Source: Bacillota bacterium (lineage in GTDB: Bacteria > Bacillota_E > Symbiobacteriia > JAMDAP01). Taken from it: a DNA stretch of 6,342 bases. Below, piece by piece: positions 1 through 4,571 of this stretch (the stretch's first letter is position 1; the number at the start of each line of letters is the position of its first letter). The DNA lies in assembly GCA_023484675.1 (NCBI GenBank), contig JAMDAP010000166.1, positions 1 to 6,342 of the forward strand, written 5' to 3'. The notes below the pieces were generated by a model. The model ran no database searches, had not been told where the DNA came from, and saw only the letters and a list, made by a program, of their open reading frames with translations. A program made the translations under genes and the position numbers.

Positions 1-880
1 CTACGACCGGGCCCGGGAGGTCCAGGTGGCTCTGTCTGCCGCTCGGGCGGCGGAAGTGGCCCTGCGCGCCCACCGCGACGATCTGGAGCGCCGCCTCAAG
101 GCCCTGGAGATCATGGCCCACCGGGCTGATACCCTTGCCGGGAACGTGGCCTCAGCCATGGGCGTTCTCACCGGGAGCCTGAGAAACCTGTCGGTCCATG
201 TAGAGAACATTAAGCAGCGCCGCGACCTTGGCCTGGCCGTGATCAAGGCCCAGGAAGAGGAACGCCGGCGCGTGGCCCGCGAGATTCACGACGGCCCGGC
301 TCAGCTTCTGGCCAACGTGGTGTTGCGCATCGACGTCTGTCAGCGCCTGGTCGACCAGGATCTGCAGCGTTTGCGGGACGAACTGCACCAGCTCAAGGAC
401 CTGGTGCGGGTCAGCCTGCAGGATGTGCGCAAGGTCATCTTTGACCTGCGGCCGATGGCCCTGGATGACCTTGGCCTCGTGCCGGCCCTGCGCAGCTACC
501 TCAAAGACTATCAGGAGCGCTCCGGCATCCTCCCCGAATTGGTGGTGGCGGGTCAGGCGCGCCGCTTCACCCAGGCCTTTGAGGTGGCGGTGTTCCGCCT
601 GGTCCAGGAGGCCCTGAATAATGTTTGGAAACACGCCCAGGCCGAGCACGCCTGGGTGGTGTTGGAGTTTTCCGATGCGGCCATCCGGCTGGTGGTCAAG
701 GACGACGGCGTCGGCTTCGCCCTGAGCGAGGCCCGCTCCGAGGGCTCCAACCGGTTCGGCCTGATCAGTATGCGGGAGCGGGCGGAGCTTTTGCAGGGCC
801 GGGTCCAGATCGACACGGCGCCCAAGATGGGCACCCGCGTGTCCTTCCACATTCCCTACCCGGAGGATGAGCTGGTTTAG
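1..880 (+). CDS. degS: DegS-like sensor histidine kinase (5' end outside window)
   Basis: A cytoplasmic sensor kinase that would autophosphorylate on His and pass phosphate to the regulator encoded next. The frame is open from base 2, with 292 visible residues. A GTG at 26 is only an internal codon, because coding-like sequence (YDRAREVQ) runs upstream to the window edge. The first part is a charged, helical, coiled-coil-like segment, as in DegS sensor regions, and no membrane segment is visible. The HisKA_3 phosphoacceptor motif REIHDGPAQ has its His codon at 287-289. The HATPase domain follows, with an N-box (QEALNN, about 604-621), a G1 box (DDGVGF, 701-718) and a second glycine box (FGLISMRERAELL, about 757-795). 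All key residues appear intact. The stop TAG directly abuts the next ATG, so the pair should be translationally coupled. The NarL-type kinase family is secure; DegS rather than a LiaS/ComP-like kinase is inferred from the missing membrane region and the partner. Confidence 0.9.
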   Translation, partial: YDRAREVQVALSAARAAEVALRAHRDDLERRLKALEIMAHRADTLAGNVASAMGVLTGSLRNLSVHVENIKQRRDLGLAVIKAQEEERRRVAREIHDGPAQLLANVVLRIDVCQRLVDQDLQRLRDELHQLKDLVRVSLQDVRKVIFDLRPMALDDLGLVPALRSYLKDYQERSGILPELVVAGQARRFTQAFEVAVFRLVQEALNNVWKHAQAEHAWVVLEFSDAAIRLVVKDDGVGFALSEARSEGSNRFGLISMRERAELLQGRVQIDTAPKMGTRVSFHIPYPEDELV

Positions 881-1519
881 ATGATTCGCGTGCTGATTGC
901 GGACGACCACGCCATTGTCCGGCAAGGTCTGCGGCATGTCCTCTCCTTTGAGAGCGACGTCGACATCATCGGCGAGGCGAGCAACGGCGAGGAGGCCGTG
1001 CGCCTGGCTGCTGAGCTGCATCCCGACGTGGTCATGCTGGATCTCACCATGCCGGTGGTGAATGGCTTGGAGGCGGCACGCCGGATACGGGAATCGCCGG
1101 CGGCCCCGGGCATCGTCGTCCTGACCATCCACGACGACCGCGAATACCTGCTGGAGGCCATGCGGGCCGGCGTCACCGGTTACTGCCTGAAGGACGTGGA
1201 CCCGCCCGTCCTGGTGCAGGCCATCCGCCGGGCGCACCAGGGCATCGCCTATGTCGACCCCAGCCTGGCCGGATCCCTGGCCTTCCAGGCCGGTGTCCAG
1301 GAGGGCCTGACCAGCCGGGAGATGGAGGTCCTGGCCATGATCGCCCAGGGCTACAATAACAAAGAGATCTCGGAGAAGCTGGTCATCAGCGAGAAGACCT
1401 GTAAGAACCACGTTACTGCCATTTTCACCAAGCTGAACGTCAGCGACCGCACCCAGGCGGCACTGTACGCCATCCGTCAGGGCTGGGTCAAGGTCCGGCC
1501 CCTGGGCCGCCAGGCTTGA
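881..1519 (+). CDS. degU: DegU-like response regulator (NarL/FixJ family)
   Basis: A 212-residue DNA-binding response regulator, the usual family length. The receiver domain (about residues 1-118) has acidic pocket D8-D9, phosphoacceptor D54 in VVMLDLTMP, switch residue T82 and K104 in CLKD, so phosphorylation should be possible. The LuxR-type helix-turn-helix spans about 143-205. It opens with LTSREMEVLAMIAQG, and its recognition-helix region reads SEKTCKNHVTAIFTKL, with Cys where Val is common. The ATG follows the kinase TAG with no gap. A GGAGGA at 862-867 lies 13 bases upstream, a longish spacing that fits translational coupling. Phosphorylated DegU-type regulators control motility, biofilm and exoprotein genes in Firmicutes. 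The pilus promoter region starting about 80 bp downstream is an obvious candidate target, but that is inferred from position only. It could equally be a different NarL-family orthologue group. Confidence 0.9.
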   Translation: MIRVLIADDHAIVRQGLRHVLSFESDVDIIGEASNGEEAVRLAAELHPDVVMLDLTMPVVNGLEAARRIRESPAAPGIVVLTIHDDREYLLEAMRAGVTGYCLKDVDPPVLVQAIRRAHQGIAYVDPSLAGSLAFQAGVQEGLTSREMEVLAMIAQGYNNKEISEKLVISEKTCKNHVTAIFTKLNVSDRTQAALYAIRQGWVKVRPLGRQA

Positions 1520-1531
1520 GGCCGTCCCAGA

Positions 1532-1558
1532 AAATCCGCCTGAGGGCCGGACGGATTT
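1532..1558 (+). terminator. Weak terminator-like hairpin after degU
   Basis: AAATCCG (1532-1538) is the exact reverse complement of CGGATTT (1552-1558). The stem could continue past one mismatch with C1540-G1550, U1541-G1549 and G1542-C1548, leaving a 5-base loop. It lies 13 bases after the degU stop. No run of T follows the stem beyond its own TTT, so it is a poor intrinsic terminator. A competing helix, GGCCGG (1545-1550) with CCGGCC (1560-1565), is also possible. Confidence 0.35.
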
Positions 1559-1597
1559 GCCGGCCTACCCCCTTAAACCGGCGGATCCTGTCGAAAG

Positions 1598-1615
1598 ATA
1601 GGACCTGAGTCCTAT
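1598..1615. promoter_or_regulatory. Perfect 18-bp palindrome, candidate operator
   Basis: ATAGGAC-CTGA-GTCCTAT is a perfect inverted repeat with 7-base arms and a 4-base centre. Its last base is the first base of the proposed -35 element. A further AGGAC (1621-1625) lies 21 bp from the AGGAC of the left arm (1600-1604), about two helical turns, inside the promoter spacer. The position suits binding of an activator or repressor dimer. A NarL/LuxR-family protein such as the adjacent DegU-like regulator is a plausible ligand, but the sequence does not identify the binder. Confidence 0.5.
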
Positions 1616-1643
1616 GGAAAAGGACGCCAGGCCCCGGTAGAAT
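1615..1643 (+). promoter_or_regulatory. Probable sigma-A-type promoter of the pilus operon
   Basis: TGGAAA (1615-1620, 4 of 6 to TTGACA) and TAGAAT (1638-1643, 5 of 6 to TATAAT) are separated by exactly 17 bases. Transcription would start near A1650, about 50 bases before the riboswitch and 230 before the first pilin start. It is the best promoter match I noticed in the gap by eye. The weak -35 and the palindrome touching it suggest that an activator or repressor acts here. Confidence 0.5.
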
Positions 1644-1655
1644 GAAGCCACGAGG

Positions 1656-1670
1656 TCGGCCTTGGGCCGA
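1656..1670 (+). other. Leader hairpin near the predicted transcript 5' end
   Basis: TCGGCC (1656-1661) and GGCCGA (1665-1670) form a perfect 6-bp stem with a 3-base loop, starting about six bases after the predicted transcription start. It may protect the 5' end of the leader RNA. It is too short, and has no T-tract, to be a terminator. Confidence 0.35.
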
Positions 1671-1699
1671 TGTAACAACCAAACAGGCTATCGCACAAC

Positions 1700-1782
1700 G
1701 CGATAAAGGCTAACGCCGCGAAAGCGGCGGGCGCAAAGCCCTGGGTCTACAGCCGCAAGGCCACGATTGCCAGGTTGCCGAA
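1700..1782 (+). ncRNA. c-di-GMP-I (GEMM-I) riboswitch aptamer
   Basis: The aptamer core matches the GEMM-I consensus in order. GATAAAGGCTAAC (1702-1714) is followed by stem P2, GCCGC-GAAA-GCGGC (1715-1728), whose GAAA tetraloop is the usual docking loop. Then come GGGCGCAAAGCC (1729-1740) and GGGTCTA (1743-1749), a variable arm, and TTGCCAGGTTGCCG (1767-1780) closing the core. Aligned by eye to the Vibrio Vc2 aptamer, the base at the Vc2 G20 position appears to be G. That favours c-di-GMP over cGAMP, whose aptamers carry A there. It lies upstream of Flp pilin genes, a known genomic context for this RNA class. The exact P1 ends are uncertain by several bases. Confidence 0.88.
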
Positions 1783-1783
1783 G

Positions 1784-1813
1784 GGGTGGCGAATGGGACA
1801 GGCGTCCCCACCC
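1784..1813 (+). other. Linker hairpin between aptamer and terminator
   Basis: GGGTG (1784-1788) pairs with CACCC (1809-1813). Inside it, GGGAC (1795-1799) pairs with GTCCC (1804-1808) around an AGGC loop, leaving a one-sided bulge at 1789-1794. It fills the space between the aptamer and the terminator, so it could be a pause site or part of the expression platform. No function can be read directly from the sequence. Confidence 0.35.
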
Positions 1814-1823
1814 GTGAGGGCTA

Positions 1824-1860
1824 AAAGCTCTCTGCAGGCGATCTGCAGAGAGCTTTCTTG
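1824..1860 (+). terminator. Intrinsic terminator, probable riboswitch expression platform
   Basis: AAAGCTCTCTGCAG (1824-1837) and CTGCAGAGAGCTTT (1843-1856) form a perfect 14-bp stem with the 5-base loop GCGAT. The stem is A-rich at its 5' base and T-rich at its 3' base, and is followed by CTTG, giving a modest U-tract. It lies about 40 bases after the aptamer and ends about 20 bases before the first pilin start. That is where a ligand-controlled terminator is expected. I saw no clear antiterminator, so whether ligand turns expression on or off cannot be told. Confidence 0.8.
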
Positions 1861-1864
1861 TCGC

Positions 1865-1874
1865 AGGGGGGTGA
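1865..1874 (+). promoter_or_regulatory. Ribosome binding site that decides the first pilin start
   Basis: AGGGGGGTGA matches the anti-Shine-Dalgarno complement AGGAGGTGA closely and ends 5 bases before the GTG at 1880. It lies just beyond the terminator, which supports translation starting here rather than at in-frame codons inside the leader RNA. Confidence 0.6.
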
Positions 1875-1879
1875 GGATC

Positions 1880-2119
1880 GTGGGTCCGGTCCCAGGCTGG
1901 GCATTGGTCCGCGGCATCTCATCGCCGGCCGCAATGGAACTGCTGGCGGCGGCGGAGCCAAGGGCCAGAACCGAGCCGAGCGATTGGGTTCCGGCTGACG
2001 CCGGTCAGGCCCTGGTCGAGTACCTCTTCACCATCGTCTTCGTGGCGATGGTGGCGATGGTCGGGCTAAGAAGCCTGGGGCCGCGGGTCAGCGATCTGAT
2101 GGCGAGCATTACCTTCTAG
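1880..2119 (+). CDS. Flp/Fap-type prepilin, first copy (long leader)
   Basis: A 79-residue type IVc prepilin from GTG 1880, the first gene after the riboswitch. The processing site is ADAG|QALVEY: cleavage after G42 gives Q at +1, the hallmark Glu at +5 and Tyr at +6. A single hydrophobic helix follows (LFTIVFVAMVAMVGL), then a short tail (RSLGPRVSDLMASITF), for a mature length of 37 residues. The prepilin peptidase would cut on the cytoplasmic side. The leader is long for this family. An in-frame ATG at 1934 would give a more typical 24-residue leader but has no visible ribosome binding site. An upstream in-frame TTG at 1775 lies inside the aptamer and can be set aside. It shares G-Q-x-x-VEY and LGP-R/K with the next gene and may be a minor subunit or a paralogue. 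Pilin identity is secure; the start is moderately sure. Confidence 0.8.
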   Translation: MGPVPGWALVRGISSPAAMELLAAAEPRARTEPSDWVPADAGQALVEYLFTIVFVAMVAMVGLRSLGPRVSDLMASITF

Positions 2120-2141
2120 TTCGCGTCTTCGTTCCGACTAC

Positions 2142-2178
2142 GCCGGCGGCGAGCCGGCAATCAGCCGGCGAGTCCGGC
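2142..2178. repeat. GCCGGC repeats at 11-bp spacing between the two pilin genes
   Basis: GCCGGC occurs at 2142-2147, 2153-2158 and 2164-2169, exactly 11 bp apart, and a TCCGGC follows at 2173-2178. Each unit is self-complementary, so in RNA neighbouring units can pair as alternative 6-bp hairpins with 5-base loops. Possible roles are an mRNA processing or stability element, or a stacked protein site on one DNA face. High GC content makes chance occurrence possible. Confidence 0.4.
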
Positions 2179-2203
2179 ACCATTTTGAAGGAGGCTACAG
2201 AAA

Positions 2204-2362
2204 GTGGAAATGCTGAAGAACCTGTGGCAGGACGAGAACGGGCAGGGCATGGTGGAATACGGTCTGATCATCGCGCTGGTGGCCGTGGTGGCCATCGCCG
2301 GCCTGACGCTGCTTGGACCGAAGCTCAGGGACATGTTCACGAACATCGCCGCCACGATGTAA
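2204..2362 (+). CDS. flp: Flp/Fap-type prepilin, second copy (probable major pilin)
   Basis: A 52-residue Flp prepilin. The leader is short and charged, and cleavage is at DENG|QGMVEY after residue 13, with Glu at +5 and Tyr at +6. The hydrophobic helix GLIIALVAVVAIAGLTLLG follows, then PKLRDMFTNIAATM, giving a 39-residue mature subunit. This is the canonical Flp size and layout. The start is GTG 2204, chosen because AAGGAGG (2188-2194) is 9 bases away; the in-frame ATG at 2210 would be 15 bases away. It follows the first pilin by 84 bp. A strong hairpin after its stop could keep pilin mRNA levels above those of the downstream assembly genes. Its canonical form suggests it is the main fibre subunit, which is inference. 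Confidence 0.88.
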   Translation: MEMLKNLWQDENGQGMVEYGLIIALVAVVAIAGLTLLGPKLRDMFTNIAATM

Positions 2363-2386
2363 GGCGGCCGGTCAGAGAAGCGGGTG

Positions 2387-2421
2387 GGAGGCCGGGGAGA
2401 GCTCTTCTCGGCCTCCTTCTT
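2387..2421 (+). terminator. Hairpin between pilin and tadE, attenuator or stabiliser
   Basis: GGAGGCCG (2387-2394) pairs exactly with CGGCCTCC (2409-2416). The stem can extend inward through G-U and Watson-Crick pairs over GGAGA and TCTTCT. A short TTCTT tail (2417-2421) follows. It lies 24 bases after the pilin stop and 25 before the tadE ribosome binding site. A partial terminator or 3' stabiliser here would give more pilin than assembly-protein mRNA. The T-tail is weak, so readthrough is expected. Confidence 0.5.
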
Positions 2422-2445
2422 AGCTCCAAGCAAGAGGTGACTGGC

Positions 2446-2835
2446 ATGTGGGAACGCCTGGGCCGGGATGAAAAGGGACAGTCGCTGGTGGAGTTCGCCC
2501 TGGTGGTTCCTATCCTGCTGCTGTTGGTCCTCGGCATCATGGAGTTCGGCCGCGCCTACAGCGCCAACCTGACTCTGCAGAATGCCACCCGGGAGGGGGC
2601 CCGCCTGGCCGTAACCGGGGCCACGGACGCCCAGATCACCCAGCACGTGAAGGACTCCGCCCCCACCCTGGACGTGTCACGACTCAACGTCAGTGTCACG
2701 CCGTCCACCCGACGGCAGGGCGATAACGTGATGGTAACCGTGACCTATGATTTCAATTATCTAACCCCGCTCATTCAGAACCTCGTGGGATCGCTGCGAA
2801 CCTTTACGCAGCAGGTCACCATGAGGATGGAATAG
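2446..2835 (+). CDS. tadE: TadE-type pseudopilin
   Basis: A 129-residue TadE-like pseudopilin of the Tad machine. The N-terminus is WERLGRDEKG|QSLVEFALV, with the prepilin-type site after G11 and Glu at +5. A hydrophobic helix follows (ALVVPILLLLVLGIMEFG), then the TadE signature region FGRAYSANLTLQNATREGARLAVTG written here in part as FGRAYSANL and NATREGARLA. A beta-rich extracellular C-terminal part (about residues 60-129) completes it. TadE proteins are processed by the prepilin peptidase and help pilus assembly rather than forming the main fibre. The start ATG is backed by AGAGGTGA (2433-2440), 5 bases upstream. A longer open frame reaching upstream crosses the second pilin gene in another frame and should not be used. 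The next gene begins 12 bp after the stop. Confidence 0.88.
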   Translation: MWERLGRDEKGQSLVEFALVVPILLLLVLGIMEFGRAYSANLTLQNATREGARLAVTGATDAQITQHVKDSAPTLDVSRLNVSVTPSTRRQGDNVMVTVTYDFNYLTPLIQNLVGSLRTFTQQVTMRME

Positions 2836-2847
2836 GGAGGCCCCGCC

Positions 2848-3798
2848 ATGTGGAATCGCGTTCGCGCGCTGCTTTCGGATCAAAGTGGCGACGCCCTGGT
2901 GCTGGTGGCGGCCAGCATGGTGGCCCTGATGGGCTTTGCCGCCATCACCCTGGATGGCGGAGCAATCTACGCCGCCCGGGCCAAGACCCAAACCGCGGCA
3001 GATGCCGCCGCTCTGGCCGGAGCCCAGTTCCTTCCCGGCAACCCGAGCAAGGCGGAGACGGTGGCCAGGGATATTGCCGCCCGCAACAATATGGACCCTG
3101 CGCTCACTCGGGTGGATATCTCCCTGGACCGCAGCACCATTCAGGTGGCGACCGGCAAGGACGTGAGCCTCGGTTTCGCCCGCATCCTCGGCTTTGCCAG
3201 CACGCAGCAGGGCGCCATCGCCACGGCCAAGGTGGGAACCACCAAGACGGCTCAGAGCATTGCGCCTCTTGCCGTCCCTGCCGCCCAGTTCGCGGCGGGG
3301 GTCAGCTACACCCTGAAAGGTGATCACCCCAGCACCCCGGGCAACTTCTTCGCCCTGGCCCTAGGGGGCCGCGGTTCCTCCAACTACGAGAACAACCTCA
3401 AGTACGGCTGGGACCACGAGGTGCACGTCGGCGACCAGCTCTGGACGGAGACCGGCGACAAGGCCGGTGCCACCCGGGACGCGGTCCGCTGGATTTTGGA
3501 CAGTTGCTCCGAGGATGAGGACGGCAACGGGATTGAAGACGACGTCGAGGACCTGAACGGCGACGGCTACCCCGACCTGCCTCAGGACACCTACCGGCTG
3601 GTCATCATCCCCATCGTGGACGACTTCCCCAACGGGCGCGATCAGGTTCAAGTGGTGGGTTTCGCCGCCTTCTACATCGAAGGCTTCGGCGAAGGGGGAA
3701 GCGACAGCATCAAGGGCCGCTTCGTCCGCTACGTGGCATCGGGCGAGCTTTACTCCGACCCCGGCTACGGGATAACCGTGGTCAAGCTGACCCAGTAG
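2848..3798 (+). CDS. TadE/G-like Flp pilus assembly protein with calcium-loop motifs
   Basis: A 316-residue membrane-anchored assembly protein. The N-terminus DQSGDALVLVAASMVALMG resembles a prepilin-type site and helix, but Asp follows the Gly and there is no clean Glu at +5, so cleavage is doubtful. The TadE/G-like signature then reads TLDGGAIYAARAKTQTAADA (residues 34-53) followed by AALAGA. The exported C-terminal part has motifs I associate with related Firmicutes proteins: PGNFFALALGG, YGWDHEVHVGDQLWTETGD and VVGFAAFYIEG. Residues 223-246 hold two back-to-back acidic loops, DEDGNGIEDDVE and DLNGDGYPDLPQ, resembling EF-hand or thrombospondin type 3 calcium sites. GGGAGG (2835-2840) overlaps the tadE stop and lies 7 bases before the ATG. 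The gene sits in the tad operon, so a role at the base or surface of the pilus is likely; the exact function is not known. Confidence 0.8.
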   Translation: MWNRVRALLSDQSGDALVLVAASMVALMGFAAITLDGGAIYAARAKTQTAADAAALAGAQFLPGNPSKAETVARDIAARNNMDPALTRVDISLDRSTIQVATGKDVSLGFARILGFASTQQGAIATAKVGTTKTAQSIAPLAVPAAQFAAGVSYTLKGDHPSTPGNFFALALGGRGSSNYENNLKYGWDHEVHVGDQLWTETGDKAGATRDAVRWILDSCSEDEDGNGIEDDVEDLNGDGYPDLPQDTYRLVIIPIVDDFPNGRDQVQVVGFAAFYIEGFGEGGSDSIKGRFVRYVASGELYSDPGYGITVVKLTQ

Positions 3799-3831
3799 GC
3801 ATTGCCGGGCATTACCCAGGAGGCTACCGCG

Positions 3832-4554
3832 TTGAACAAGGGACGCATCTTCAAGGTTCTCTTCCTGCCGGTGTTCGTCGGGCTCATCGCCACCGCCGGC
3901 GTCTACGTCTTTCTGCAGCAGGCGCAGCCGGCGCAGGCCCAGGTGGAAACGGTGCCGGTGGTGGTGGCGGCCAAACCGGTGCCGGCCAAGACCGTCTTGA
4001 CTGCCGAAATGCTGACCACCAAGGCCTTCCCCAAGTCCCTGGTAGGCCGCAACGAGATCACCTCGGTGCCGGCTGCGGTTGGCAAGGCTACAACGGTGCC
4101 CCTGGCCCAGGATGAAGCCGTCCTGACGACCAAGCTGGCCACCAAGGAAGCCAAGGTGGGCCTGGCCTACCACATCCCGGCCGGTATGCGGGCCCTGACC
4201 GTCAGCGCCGGTGAGCAGCAGGCGGTGGGGGGCTTCCCCGAACCCGGGGACCTCATCGACATCGTGGCCGTCTTCAACGTCAATGGGCTGGCACAGTCGC
4301 GGCTGATCCTGGAGGGCCTGCCCATCCTGGCCGTGGCCCAGTCCATGGAGGCCACGCCGAACGGCGAGGCCCGAGTGGTGCCCACGTTGACCCTGGCGGT
4401 GTCGCCGCAACAGGCTTTGATGATCACCACTGCGGAGCAGAAATCGATGCTGCGGTACTTGCTGCGGCCGGTCAACCAGGATGAACGCAACGCCGGCACC
4501 GTGCAGGTGGACGAGATCGCCGTGTTCGGCGTCCAGGCCACGGGCAAGCAGTGA
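3832..4554 (+). CDS. cpaB: CpaB/RcpC pilus assembly protein
   Basis: A 240-residue CpaB/RcpC family protein. It has a basic N-terminus and one membrane helix (about residues 9-28, LFLPVFVGLIATAGVYVFL), then an A/Q-rich linker. A SAF domain follows (about 41-105: VPVVVAAKPVPAKTVLTAEM, then GKATTVPLAQDEAVLTTKL). The RcpC-like domain (about 108-235) includes IPAGMRALTVS, GGFPEPGDLIDIVAVFN and VSPQQALMITTAEQ. The start is TTG 3832, because AGGAGG (3818-3823) is 8 bases upstream; the in-frame TTG at 3802 has no such site. In diderms RcpC works beside the RcpA secretin, and SAF domains of this kind are thought to contact cell-wall glycan. Here cpaE follows only 17 bp later, with no secretin gene between, so the protein probably serves the inner machine or cell-wall passage. 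Confidence 0.87.
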   Translation: MNKGRIFKVLFLPVFVGLIATAGVYVFLQQAQPAQAQVETVPVVVAAKPVPAKTVLTAEMLTTKAFPKSLVGRNEITSVPAAVGKATTVPLAQDEAVLTTKLATKEAKVGLAYHIPAGMRALTVSAGEQQAVGGFPEPGDLIDIVAVFNVNGLAQSRLILEGLPILAVAQSMEATPNGEARVVPTLTLAVSPQQALMITTAEQKSMLRYLLRPVNQDERNAGTVQVDEIAVFGVQATGKQ

Positions 4555-4571
4555 GGCTAGGAGGACAGGTC

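Noticed and set aside
152..1411. Long antisense open frame (419 residues) opposite the kinase and regulator genes
   Set aside because: It mirrors codon bias of GC-rich genes. The opposite strand encodes two clear families with intact motifs, and the antisense product has no recognisable domain.
1574..1597. Possible SigD-type motility promoter (TAAA at 1574-1577, GTCGAAAG at 1590-1597)
   Set aside because: Spacing is 12 rather than about 15 bases, and the -10-like part matches only 5 of 8 positions.
1690..1704. ATCGC-ACAAC-GCGAT inverted repeat as a separate regulatory hairpin
   Set aside because: Its right arm is part of the aptamer's 5' strand, so it is more likely a minor alternative fold than an independent element.
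2185..2445. Upstream extension of the tadE frame
   Set aside because: The extension overlaps the second pilin in another frame and has biased, domain-free composition; the good ribosome binding site is at 2433-2440.
3361..4410. Antisense open frame (349 residues) opposite the tadG-like and cpaB genes
   Set aside because: His/Gly/Arg-rich composition typical of a shadow frame; it spans two real genes and their gap.
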